DNA from: Oceanospirillum sp048265165
Lineage (GTDB): Bacteria > Pseudomonadota > Gammaproteobacteria > Pseudomonadales > Halomonadaceae
Reading direction: 5' to 3'
NCBI RefSeq assembly: GCF_048265165.1
Contig: NZ_JBLXCD010000010.1
Location: forward strand, 13,448 to 77,447
DNA length: 64,000 bases
The position numbers and the translations under genes were made by a program. Below the pieces are notes generated by a model that did no database searches, was not told the origin of the DNA, and saw only the letters and a program-made list of their open reading frames with translations. Below are positions 26,977 through 34,173 of the stretch, in pieces (position 1 is the stretch's first letter; each line of letters begins with the position of its first letter).

Positions 26977-28260
26977 TCAGATACCCAGTTTATCCCGCAC
27001 GTTATAGTAGGCGGCACCCATTGCGGTGTAGGGCACACGTAATAAACGGCCGCCGGGAAATGGATACTGCGGCAGGTTTGCCAGAACATCATAACGCTCT
27101 GCCTGCCCCTGAATCGCATCTGCCAACACACGGCCCGCCAAGTGAGAACTAGTGACACCATGACCACTGTATCCCTGGGCGTAATAGATATTGCTGCCGA
27201 TACGACCAAACTGCGGCAAACGCATCAAAGTCAGCAGAAAGTTACCGGTCCATGCGAAATCCACCTTCACGTTTTTCAGCTCCGGGAAAGTCTTCAGCAT
27301 CTTAGGAACGATCAGAGATTCAATCTTATCCGGCTCGCGGGCACCATAGGTTACGCCACCACCATAGATCAGACGACCATCACCGGACAGGCGATAGTAA
27401 TCCAGCAGATAGTTACAGTCTTCCACACAGTTGTCTTGTGGCAGCAGAGCTTTCTGCTGCGCTTCAGAGAGTGGTTCTGTGGTGATCACCTGGGTTCCGC
27501 ACGGCATCGCTTTCTGTTCCAGCTTAGGAATCAGACCGCCCAGATAGGCGTTACCCGCTACAATGACAAAATCTGCAGTTACACAGCCTTTAGCTGTATG
27601 CACTTTGGCTTTTTCGCCCTCTTCAACCCTCGTGACGGCAGAGGCTTCATAGATGGTGCCGCCCAGAGATTCAAAGGCTGCGGCCTCTCCCAGCACCAGA
27701 TTCAGTGGGTGAAAGTGACCGCCGGATTTATCCAGCAGACCACCGGGATAACGACTGGTGCCCACATGACCCTGAATCGAGTTCGCATCCAGCATCTCAA
27801 GTTGAGTGTGCCCATGCTGCTCCCAAAGTGCTTTTTTATCTTCCAGCTCTTTCAGCTGCTTACTGTTACAGGCCGCAAAGATGCCACCGTTTTTCAGATC
27901 ACAATCGATCTTGTATTTTTCCACGAAGCCGCGAATGATCTCGCCACCCTCGAAAGCCATTTTGCCCATCTCGTCACCGGTCTCTTTACCATAGTGACGG
28001 GAGATAAAATCCATATCGCGGCTATAACTGTGCACGATCTGACCACCATTGCGGCCAGATGCACCAAAGCCGATACGGCTGGCTTCCAGCACAACAACAT
28101 TAAAGCCACGTTCAGCTAAATGCAGGGCACTGGAAAGCCCGGTAAAACCTGCGCCAATAACGCAAATATCCGCCGAGACATCACCCTGCAACTCTGGTCG
28201 CAGGGACTTATCATTGGCCGAAGCGGCATAGTAAGAAGTAGTATGTGAAGGTACAGTCAT
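26977..28260 (-). CDS. puuB: FAD-dependent oxidoreductase, PuuB-like gamma-glutamylputrescine oxidase
   Basis: A 427-residue DAO-fold flavoenzyme. It has the FAD-binding motif ICVIGAGFTGLSSALHLAERGFNVVVLEA, the GRNGGQ stretch near the isoalloxazine, and the C-terminal YAQGYSGHGVTSSHLAGRVLADAI block shared by PuuB and its relatives. These enzymes oxidise glycine-like or amine C-N bonds; PuuB makes gamma-glutamyl-aminobutyraldehyde and H2O2 from gamma-glutamylputrescine. The start at 28260 has GGAG about 8 nt upstream; the in-frame codon at 28287 has no such site. A GTGATCAC palindrome overlaps a TATAGT -10 box at 28429-28434 upstream, tying the gene to the gntR regulon. Confidence 0.87.
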   Translation of the reverse strand: MTVPSHTTSYYAASANDKSLRPELQGDVSADICVIGAGFTGLSSALHLAERGFNVVVLEASRIGFGASGRNGGQIVHSYSRDMDFISRHYGKETGDEMGKMAFEGGEIIRGFVEKYKIDCDLKNGGIFAACNSKQLKELEDKKALWEQHGHTQLEMLDANSIQGHVGTSRYPGGLLDKSGGHFHPLNLVLGEAAAFESLGGTIYEASAVTRVEEGEKAKVHTAKGCVTADFVIVAGNAYLGGLIPKLEQKAMPCGTQVITTEPLSEAQQKALLPQDNCVEDCNYLLDYYRLSGDGRLIYGGGVTYGAREPDKIESLIVPKMLKTFPELKNVKVDFAWTGNFLLTLMRLPQFGRIGSNIYYAQGYSGHGVTSSHLAGRVLADAIQGQAERYDVLANLPQYPFPGGRLLRVPYTAMGAAYYNVRDKLGI

Positions 28261-28418
28261 ATCAGTGACTCCGGCATTCACTCTCAATTAGAGTGGTTGT
28301 CTCAAATGGTCGTCTTTTGTCGGGAGGCCACCCTCAAAAGAGCAGCCCCACGGAATCTTATTTATGGGCTAACGATACGCGTAGAGGGCAAGTATCAGAT
28401 ATACCCACCAGGGGGTAA

Positions 28419-28434
28419 TTTTGTGATCACTATA
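28419..28434 (-). promoter_or_regulatory. Operator overlapping the puuB -10 box
   Basis: TTTTGTGATCAC occupies 28419-28430 and directly abuts or overlaps TATAGT (minus strand, 28434-28429). This is the same palindrome as in the spuC promoter and lies about 160 bp upstream of the puuB start. The -35 candidate is poor. Confidence 0.55.
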
Positions 28435-28566
28435 TCAGCCGCAGAAATCGATCACCTGGCCAACGGGTCAATCAACCCACCAAACTAAAATACTGCTGAC
28501 GATATGAGCGCATTTTATAGTAATCTTGCCTGCAACATTGACCCATAGCCTCTGAGGAATGAGAGC

Positions 28567-29133
28567 ATGCCGAAGGCAAGTGAAATCAAAAAAAATGCAG
28601 CTGTAGAACTGGACGGGAATGTCTGGATCATCCGGGATATCGAACGCTCTGTGCCCCAGGGCCGCGCCGGTGGCAGCATCTATCGTATGCGCATGTACGA
28701 TGTGGTAACCGGTGCCAAGCGGGATGAGTCTTTTAAAGATTCCGACATGCTGACACTGGCTGACCTGTTCCGCCGCCCGGCAATGCTGTCTTATATTGAT
28801 GGTGACGAGTATGTCTTTATGGACAGCGAGGATTACACCTCGTACAACTTACGCAAAGAATCCATCGCAGAAGAATCCGGTTTTATTACCGAAGAGACCC
28901 AGGGTATTAACGTACTGCTGGTCAATGACAGCCCCGTTGCCATTGAGCTGCCCACCACGGTAGAGCTTGTTATCGCAGAAACAGACCCGTCAATTAAAGG
29001 GCAGTCCGCAACCTCCCGCACTAAACCCGCCACCCTAAGCACAGGACTTGTGGTGCAGGTACCGGAGCATATCTCCGCCGGTGACCGCATTAAGGTGAAC
29101 GTAGAAGAACGCAAGTTTGGTGGCCGCGCTTAA
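28567..29133 (+). CDS. efpL: Elongation factor P-like protein EfpL (YeiP)
   Basis: A 188-residue EF-P paralogue with the three-domain EF-P layout. The N-terminal KOW-like domain carries a tip loop with Arg33 (SVPQGRAGG) where EF-P itself has the modified lysine, as in E. coli EfpL/YeiP. The OB-domain segments DGDEYVFMDSEDYTSY, ELPTTVELVIAETDP, IKGQSATSRTKPATLSTGLVVQVPEHI and the C-terminal EERKFGGRA match EfpL closely. It acts at the ribosome to relieve stalling at proline-containing motifs. The strong hairpin at 29154 follows. EpmC, which modifies EF-P rather than EfpL, is encoded at 60081. Confidence 0.93.
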   Translation: MPKASEIKKNAAVELDGNVWIIRDIERSVPQGRAGGSIYRMRMYDVVTGAKRDESFKDSDMLTLADLFRRPAMLSYIDGDEYVFMDSEDYTSYNLRKESIAEESGFITEETQGINVLLVNDSPVAIELPTTVELVIAETDPSIKGQSATSRTKPATLSTGLVVQVPEHISAGDRIKVNVEERKFGGRA

Positions 29134-29153
29134 ATCTTAAGCCGTTGCTACAA

Positions 29154-29193
29154 CAAAACGCTCTGATCCCGGAAAATGGATCAGGGCGTTTTG
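29154..29193 (+). terminator. Rho-independent terminator after efpL
   Basis: CAAAACGC(T)CTGATCC pairs with GGATCAG(G)GCGTTTTG with an 8-nt loop. The A- and T-flanks make it usable in both directions. Confidence 0.8.
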
Positions 29194-29299
29194 CGTTTCA
29201 CCGCGACAGAGTGGAACCTTTGGCTTAACAAGGCTAATATCCTGCCTTTTACACTGCCCGACTTACCGGACAGCCTATTTACCATTCAAAGGAAACAAC

Positions 29300-29641
29300 G
29301 TGGCCAAACTGCTTTTTAAACTCAACTCCGTGACCGATGAAGAAGCTGACTTTGTACGAGCACGCCTTGATGAAGCAGAGGTCAACTACTACGAGACCAC
29401 CAAAGGCCGCTTTGGCATTTCGCTGGCAGCAATATGGATTAGAAACGAAGATGACTACCCGGCTGCAAGAGAATTACTGGATGATATTCAGGCAGACTGG
29501 CTGGAAGAGGTACGCCAGCATCCTGTACAGACAACCGGCGAGCGTTTTTTAGAACATCCAACCCGTTTTCTCCTGAGCATTGTCGCCATCATCGCGATTG
29601 CCAGCCTGACCCTGATTCCGTTTTTGGATGCGTTTAAGTAA
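29300..29641 (+). CDS. DUF6164 family small membrane protein
   Basis: A 113-residue protein starting with GTG at 29300, which has AAAGGAAA about 7 nt upstream. The N-terminal two-thirds form a small soluble alpha/beta domain (LLFKLNSVTDEEADFVRARLDEAEVNYYETTKGRFGIS, DDYPAARELLDDI) like the DUF2007-type signal-integration fold. The C-terminal 25 residues (LLSIVAIIAIASLTLIPFL) are one membrane helix. Function unknown. It commonly occurs in gammaproteobacteria as a single-copy gene. It is the last core-type gene before the repeat-rich island. Confidence 0.8.
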   Translation: MAKLLFKLNSVTDEEADFVRARLDEAEVNYYETTKGRFGISLAAIWIRNEDDYPAARELLDDIQADWLEEVRQHPVQTTGERFLEHPTRFLLSIVAIIAIASLTLIPFLDAFK

Positions 29642-29723
29642 GGATTGGATTCAGGGCTTTATTCCTAGAGTTCCTGATTACATTCTTCCACCGGGATTTG
29701 CATCCCCTCTCGTGCATACTCCT

Positions 29724-29859
29724 TTTAACACGTTAATCTACTCCCTCGACTCTACCTGAAAATAGCCTGCGGCGATGTTCATAGAGCTAGCTGGAAAACA
29801 GCGCCTTAAGCGTAGGTCAGAGAGCTGGTCTTGGCAGAGTCAAATTATGGGTGTCCTAT
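29724..29859. mobile_element. Internally deleted RAYT element remnant
   Basis: The left part (29724-29775, with ACCTGAAAATAGCCTGC) matches 31004-31055 at the 3' end of the intact transposase gene. The right part (29800-29859, with GTAGGTCAG...CTGGTCTTGGCAG...ATTATGGGTGTCC) matches 32037-32097 at its 5' flank. The transposase coding part is missing, and no left terminal repeat is seen. Confidence 0.65.
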
Positions 29860-29898
29860 TTTTTTGCTCAGAGGCAGGAAAATTCAGGAAGAAAATTT

Positions 29899-29976
29899 GA
29901 GACACCCATCATTTCACCAGCGCTTAGAGTGCCGATCAGAGGATTAATTTTGGCGAGGTTAAACTATGAGTGTCTC
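29899..29976. mobile_element. Short MITE-like element with GAGACACCCAT / ATGAGTGTCTC ends
   Basis: A 78-bp block bounded by near-perfect 11-bp inverted repeats (29899-29909 and 29966-29976, one mismatch). The interior, ATTTCACCAGCGCTTA followed by TTTTGGCGAGG, resembles the right flank of the intact transposase gene. It looks like a non-autonomous derivative mobilised by the nearby RAYT. Confidence 0.55.
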
Positions 29977-30016
29977 GGTTTTTTCTAGCAAAAGGCTTGC
30001 AGGATGGCAAAGAGGG

Positions 30017-30868
30017 CTATTGTTGCTGATCGTTCTTTTTCGCCTGGATTTTTTCCATTTTTTCCCGTATATCTTTGTGATACTCATTAAGCTGACGCTG
30101 GGTCCAGGTAATCACTTGCGGTTTGTTATGACCAGTGGAGAACGGTTTAAATGAGGCGTTGAATTTCTCAAATTCTTTGGCAATTTTATTCAAAGATGGT
30201 TCACCAAGCAAGGTGATGCCTTCAAACTCTCTGAAGCATATAGTGCGATGATTGGTGTATGGATTTCCTTCGGAGTCTGTGTAATTGATTTCTATATGGA
30301 ATTTCAAGTCATAAACAGCATCATCACCAAACTTATCTATTAAATCTGGGAAAGAAAATTTAGCCACTGATGACGTTCTTTCTTCGCTGGTGCCAAGGCT
30401 TTTGATCCCCTCTTTTAGCATCGGATAGCCCAAAAGGGTTTCTTGAACCACGAATTTGTATGCCTCTGCAGAATGATCAGGGCTTAAATCCTCAAAACTT
30501 AGATCAACTTCAAAGGCTGTCCCTTTGCCTGTATTAGATACAAAGAAATCGAAAAATATTGGGGCTGCTGGATTATGGTTCAGTGCAAACATGACGTCAG
30601 GTTTGATGGCATCTAGTCTCAGCTGATCTATTTGCTTTTGGTTAAGTTCTCTAAGCTTTATCGTTTCTGCAGCAAGATAAAAAGTAAGAATTGCAATTCC
30701 TGCTGTTGCTATTGCTGCCAACCATGATGATGCACTGTCCACTGAAAGCTCAGATTTAGATCCATACAAATACCCTAAAAACCAGCCAACAATGAGTAAA
30801 ATAACAATTGCGGGAATGGATATATACAACAGTTCCCTTGGTTTCGGAGAAATTTTCTTTACATCCAT
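30017..30868 (-). CDS. Hypothetical membrane protein, orphan in a repeat island
   Basis: I do not recognise this 283-residue protein. It has two N-terminal membrane helices (about residues 14-34 and 46-66), then a soluble region with a beta-rich core (FFDFFVSNTGKGTAFEVDLSFEDL, EINYTDSEGNPYTNHRTICFREFEG). It ends in a Lys/Gln-rich helical tail (EYHKDIREKMEKIQAKKNDQQQ). Similar two-helix plus beta-domain proteins turn up as accessory genes of unknown role. Base composition is visibly more AT-rich than its neighbours, and it is flanked on both sides by transposase-related ends, which points to recent acquisition. The start at 30868 has GGAAGGAG-like sequence just upstream. Confidence 0.65.
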   Translation of the reverse strand: MDVKKISPKPRELLYISIPAIVILLIVGWFLGYLYGSKSELSVDSASSWLAAIATAGIAILTFYLAAETIKLRELNQKQIDQLRLDAIKPDVMFALNHNPAAPIFFDFFVSNTGKGTAFEVDLSFEDLSPDHSAEAYKFVVQETLLGYPMLKEGIKSLGTSEERTSSVAKFSFPDLIDKFGDDAVYDLKFHIEINYTDSEGNPYTNHRTICFREFEGITLLGEPSLNKIAKEFEKFNASFKPFSTGHNKPQVITWTQRQLNEYHKDIREKMEKIQAKKNDQQQ

Positions 30869-30903
30869 ATACAGCTCCTTCCTTCTTGTTTATGAATTAT
30901 TTA

Positions 30904-30969
30904 GGACACTCATAATTTTATCATGACTGAACATAATGACATAAGCGCATGCATCTACCGAGAATATCT
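30904..30969. mobile_element. Degenerate RAYT fragment
   Basis: GGACACTCATAATTT (30904-30918) is a variant of the element's terminal repeat. It is followed by ACATAATGACATAAGCGCAT...ATCTACCG (30930-30960), which matches the interior of the transposase gene near 31805-31845 (the coding segment for the HUH motif region). It is a deletion derivative of an older copy. Confidence 0.6.
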
Positions 30970-30975
30970 ATATTA

Positions 30976-32093
30976 GGGACACCCAATAATTTTATGCCAT
31001 CATATTAACACGCTAAATCCGCTTTCTGACCTACCTGAAAATAGCCTGCAGCTGTTGACCAGATGAGACCCATGCCAATCCTTTATCCCGAGCAAACTGC
31101 TGCAGCTTTCTGAACTGTCCTACCGCTCGGCAGCGTGGTATACCTTTGGGTCGCATCGCTTTCAGCCAAGCGTCTGCGTCGATATTCAGCCGTTGCAGAA
31201 TGGGCGGATGGCCCTCGGGGATAAAGCCGTGCTTATCTTCCCGTTGGCAGCGTCCAGCCCAGTCGACCAACGTCAGATAGTCCGCATAATCAAAAGCGAT
31301 CACGTGTTCGCTGTCCGCCTGAGCGGCGGATAAGGCTTTCAGTTTGGGTAGGTCGCCATCATCACGGCCTTGAGCCTCTTCCCGAATACGCTGCTGCACC
31401 GAGGTGAAATCCGAGTGTTCCGGGCGATCAGTAAGTCCCGCCCGCACCGGATTCAGGTCGACATAGGCCATGCAGGTTAACAGCGCCTGCTCATCAAGCA
31501 GGGCCTGACTTTTAAACCGCCCCTCCCAGAATCGACCCGTACAGCCATCCTCTTCATTGGATTTTCGGGCGATATACTCATTCAGGCAGCGCATAAACCA
31601 GCTGATATCCATCAGACGCTGCCGCCACTCCTCAATGATTTCGATAGCTTTTTTCCGCTCGGCGTTACTGGTGCACTCGTTTTTCTGATAACGCTCAATC
31701 AGAACCGGCGCTTTAAACAGCAGCAACCAACGACGGATCACCTCATCCGCAGACCAAGACTCCGCCTCCGTCTGATTGATATAAAGCACCAGATGATAGT
31801 GGTTGGACATAATAGCGTAAGCGCACACATCTACGGCGAACATCTGATCTAGCGTGGTTAAACGATCCAGAATCCATTGGCGGCGGTGTTCGTAGGACTG
31901 ACCAGAAAAAGTGTCCTCGCCACATAAAAAGGCACGGCGAACACAGCGGGCGATGCAGTGGTAATACGGGGTATCAGCGGTGCTGATCTGCTCATAGCGG
32001 GCACGGGTCATGGTGTGATCCTCCATAATTTCACCAGTGCTTTAAGTGTAGGTCAGACGGCTGGTTTTGGCAGGGTCAAATTATGGGTGTCCC
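30976..32093 (-). mobile_element. Intact REP-associated tyrosine transposase (RAYT) element
   Basis: The left end GGGACACCCAATAATTT (30976-30992) and the right end AAATTATGGGTGTCCC (32078-32093) are inverted repeats of each other apart from one inserted base. They enclose a single Y1 transposase gene on the minus strand. Its length is about 1.1 kb. Confidence 0.7.
31031..32011 (-). CDS. REP-associated tyrosine (Y1, HUH) transposase
   Basis: A 326-residue IS200/IS605-superfamily transposase of the RAYT branch. The N-terminus (MTRARYEQISTADTPYYHCIARCVRRAFLC) is characteristic, the HUH metal site is in NHYHLVLYIN, and YIARKSNEEDGCTGRFWEGRFKSQALLDEQALLTCMAYVDLNPVRAGL carries the conserved FWEGRFK block. 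Such proteins nick and join single-stranded DNA at REP-type palindromes. The ATG at 32011 has GGAGG 9 nt upstream; the ATG at 32026 overlaps that site. The reading frame is intact, so it may be active. Its 5' end is duplicated immediately downstream in map order (see repeat at 31951). Confidence 0.88.
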   Translation of the reverse strand: MTRARYEQISTADTPYYHCIARCVRRAFLCGEDTFSGQSYEHRRQWILDRLTTLDQMFAVDVCAYAIMSNHYHLVLYINQTEAESWSADEVIRRWLLLFKAPVLIERYQKNECTSNAERKKAIEIIEEWRQRLMDISWFMRCLNEYIARKSNEEDGCTGRFWEGRFKSQALLDEQALLTCMAYVDLNPVRAGLTDRPEHSDFTSVQQRIREEAQGRDDGDLPKLKALSAAQADSEHVIAFDYADYLTLVDWAGRCQREDKHGFIPEGHPPILQRLNIDADAWLKAMRPKGIPRCRAVGQFRKLQQFARDKGLAWVSSGQQLQAIFR

Positions 32094-32252
32094 AGTTTTT
32101 CCGATGCAGTGGTAATACGGGGTATCAGCGGTGCTGATCTGCTCATAGCGGGCACGGGTCATGGTGCGATCCTCCATAATTTCACCAGTGCTTTAAGTGT
32201 AGGTCAGACGGCTGGTTTTGGCAGGGTCAAATTATGGGTGTCCCAGTTTTTT
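31951..32252. repeat. 151-bp tandem direct duplication at the 5' end of the transposase gene
   Basis: Positions 31951-32101 are repeated at 32102-32252. The two units appear identical except one base (T at 32016, C at 32167). Each contains the first 20 codons of the transposase, its ribosome site and the right terminal repeat ATTATGGGTGTCCC. The near identity means a recent event. Confidence 0.85.
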
Positions 32253-32290
32253 CCCAGTTTTTCCGGTTTTTTTAACTGAAGGGGCTTAAA

Positions 32291-32321
32291 CAAAAAAAGC
32301 ACCCAAAGATGCAAGGGTGCT
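32291..32321 (-). terminator. Rho-independent terminator downstream of the aldehyde dehydrogenase
   Basis: Minus-strand stem AGCACCC / GGGTGCT (32321-32315 and 32304-32298) followed by a run of seven T. A second imperfect inverted repeat, GTGATCAGGCA / TGCCCTGATCAC (32398-32424), lies between it and the gene end. Confidence 0.8.
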
Positions 32322-32460
32322 AAGACCAAAGTGAGCCCACAGGGGTGAGGCACTCTGGCTGTGGCAGAAACAACAAGGGGTTGCTTCTGCCAGATGGTGA
32401 TCAGGCAGATTGCCCTGATCACGACCAGGATTAAGTAGCGAGAAGGCGATTAAAGTCTGA

Positions 32461-33966
32461 TCAGTCGATATTAATCCAAACGTTTTTGATCTCGGAGTAC
32501 TTATCCAGCGCATGCAGGGATTTGTCCCGGCCATTACCAGACGCTTTTACACCACCAAACGGAACCGTGGTATCGCCTTCACCCCAGGTGTTCACCCAGA
32601 CCATGCCGCTGTGAATCTTACGACTGACCCGGTGTGCGCGGGACAGGTTAGACGTCCAGATCGCGGCCCCCAGGCCATACTGAGAGTCGTTGGCCAGTGC
32701 GATGGCTTCCTCTTCGGTTTCAAACTCACACACCGCCAGAACAGGGCCGAAGATCTCTTCTTTTACGAAGGTCATGCCGTTATGCGCTTCGGTGACGATG
32801 GTGGGCTTGGCATAGAAACCTTCACCTTGCTGATATTCAGGCTCTCCACCCAAAATCACCTGACCACCCTCTTCGGTTGCGGAGCGGATATAACGGCTGA
32901 CGGTATCCAGCTGTGTCTTATCGACCAGAGGCCCCATACTGGTGTTCGGGTCCAGAGGATCGCCCGGCTGATAACGGGATGCCGCTTCAACCAATGCGGC
33001 GATAAACTCGTCTTTGATACTTTTCTGCACATAGATACGGGAGCAGGCGATGCACACTTCCCCTTGGTTGGAGAAGATGGCCGCTGCTGCGCCACCGGCT
33101 GCTTTTTTGATGTTATCGCAATCATCAAAAATCAGATTCGGGGATTTACCACCCGCTTCCAGCCAGACGCGTTTCATGTTGGATTCACCAGCGTAACCCA
33201 GCAGCATTCCGGCAACACGGGTTGAGCCGGTAAAGGCCAGTACGTGTACATCGTTATGCAGCGCCAACGCTTTACCGGCAGTATGGCCATAACCAGTTAC
33301 AACGTTGAAGACACCATCCGGGATACCGGCTTCACTTGCTAGCTGCGCCAGACGCAGGGCGCTCAGGCTGGTTTTTTCCGATGGTTTCAATACCACGCTG
33401 TTACCGGCTGCCAGCGCCGGTGCGATTTTCCAGCTCACCATCATCAAAGGGTAGTTCCACGGCGTTATCGCGGCGACAACACCCACAGGTTCGCGGCTAA
33501 TCAGCGCCAGAGAACCCGGCGCTGTCGGGGCGATCTCACCATAAACTTTATCGATACACTCTGCGGTCCACTGAATACAGTCGATGGCATCCGGTACATC
33601 AATTGCGGTCATTTCAGAGATGGATTTGCCCATATCCAGCGTGTCCAGAACAGCAAACTCATCTTTGTGCTGTTCAACCAGTGTTGCCAGTTTCAGCAGA
33701 ACATTTTTACGGTGCTTAGGGGAAGCTTCCGCCCACTCACCGCTGCGGTAAGCGGCTAAACCGTTCGCAACCGCTTTATCAACGTCGGCCTGATCGCAGC
33801 TGGCCACATCGGTCAGGTGCTCTTCGGTGGCCGGGTTGATACTGGCAAAGGTCTCGCCACTTTCGGCATCGCAAAACTGCCCATTGATATAGGCCTGACC
33901 ATGCAAGGTCAAAGATTTACTGAGTTCAAACCACTCATCACGGGTTACAGGTGTTTTAACGGTCAT
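32461..33966 (-). CDS. puuC: Aldehyde dehydrogenase, PuuC-like gamma-glutamyl-aminobutyraldehyde dehydrogenase
   Basis: A 501-residue NAD(P)+-dependent aldehyde dehydrogenase. Motifs are the cofactor-site PWNYPLMM, FTGSTRVAG, the catalytic-Glu stretch LEAGGKSPN, and the catalytic Cys in NQGEVCIACSR. Length and overall sequence fit the PuuC/AldH group, which oxidises gamma-glutamyl-aminobutyraldehyde or free aminobutyraldehyde to the acid. It sits on the far side of the transposon island from puuB, in the same direction, with agmatinase upstream. It would act after PuuB or SpuC. Close relatives accept other aldehydes such as betaine aldehyde, so specificity is inferred from context. GGTAGACA precedes the ATG. 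Confidence 0.87.
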   Translation of the reverse strand: MTVKTPVTRDEWFELSKSLTLHGQAYINGQFCDAESGETFASINPATEEHLTDVASCDQADVDKAVANGLAAYRSGEWAEASPKHRKNVLLKLATLVEQHKDEFAVLDTLDMGKSISEMTAIDVPDAIDCIQWTAECIDKVYGEIAPTAPGSLALISREPVGVVAAITPWNYPLMMVSWKIAPALAAGNSVVLKPSEKTSLSALRLAQLASEAGIPDGVFNVVTGYGHTAGKALALHNDVHVLAFTGSTRVAGMLLGYAGESNMKRVWLEAGGKSPNLIFDDCDNIKKAAGGAAAAIFSNQGEVCIACSRIYVQKSIKDEFIAALVEAASRYQPGDPLDPNTSMGPLVDKTQLDTVSRYIRSATEEGGQVILGGEPEYQQGEGFYAKPTIVTEAHNGMTFVKEEIFGPVLAVCEFETEEEAIALANDSQYGLGAAIWTSNLSRAHRVSRKIHSGMVWVNTWGEGDTTVPFGGVKASGNGRDKSLHALDKYSEIKNVWINID

Positions 33967-34123
33967 TGTCTACCTCAGCTGAATTCGGTGCAGATCATAC
34001 AGATCCGATAACTACTTGCCTGTCAGTGTAGGAAGGACTCGGGCAGCTCGGCTATACCTCTCAGGATATAGAGGCATTTTCCGCTTAAGGCAGGTGTCTC
34101 TATCGGCTTCCAGTATGCCTGAC

Positions 34124-34150
34124 AGAAAAGGCCAGCACCTGCTGGCCTTT
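34124..34150 (-). terminator. Rho-independent terminator after the ureohydrolase gene
   Basis: AAAGGCCAGCA (34127-34137) and TGCTGGCCTTT (34140-34150) form an 11-bp stem. On the minus strand it continues as TTTTCTGTC. Confidence 0.75.
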
Positions 34151-34173
34151 CTGCATATCAGGCAATCCGGTTA

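Noticed and set aside
27142..28119. Plus-strand open frame of 325 codons opposite puuB
   Set aside because: Shadow of the PuuB coding strand; no signal, motif or ribosome site.
28297..28488. Open frame of 63 codons between puuB and efpL
   Set aside because: No ribosome site, and it contains the puuB operator and -10 box, so it is better read as a control region.
29966..30154. Open frame of 62 codons starting at the MITE end
   Set aside because: Starts inside the element's inverted repeat and runs antisense into the hypothetical membrane-protein gene.
32398..32424. Inverted repeat GTGATCAGGCA/TGCCCTGATCAC considered as a regulon operator
   Set aside because: It lies downstream of the aldehyde dehydrogenase stop and next to its terminator, and its core extends beyond the GTGATCAC palindrome differently; more likely an mRNA 3' hairpin.
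29700..32460. Whole island considered as a CRISPR array or prophage remnant
   Set aside because: Repeats are few, irregular and related to transposase ends; no regular spacers, integrase, phage structural gene or attachment site was seen.
32512..33225. Plus-strand open frame of 237 codons opposite the aldehyde dehydrogenase
   Set aside because: Antisense shadow of a gene whose catalytic motifs are intact.
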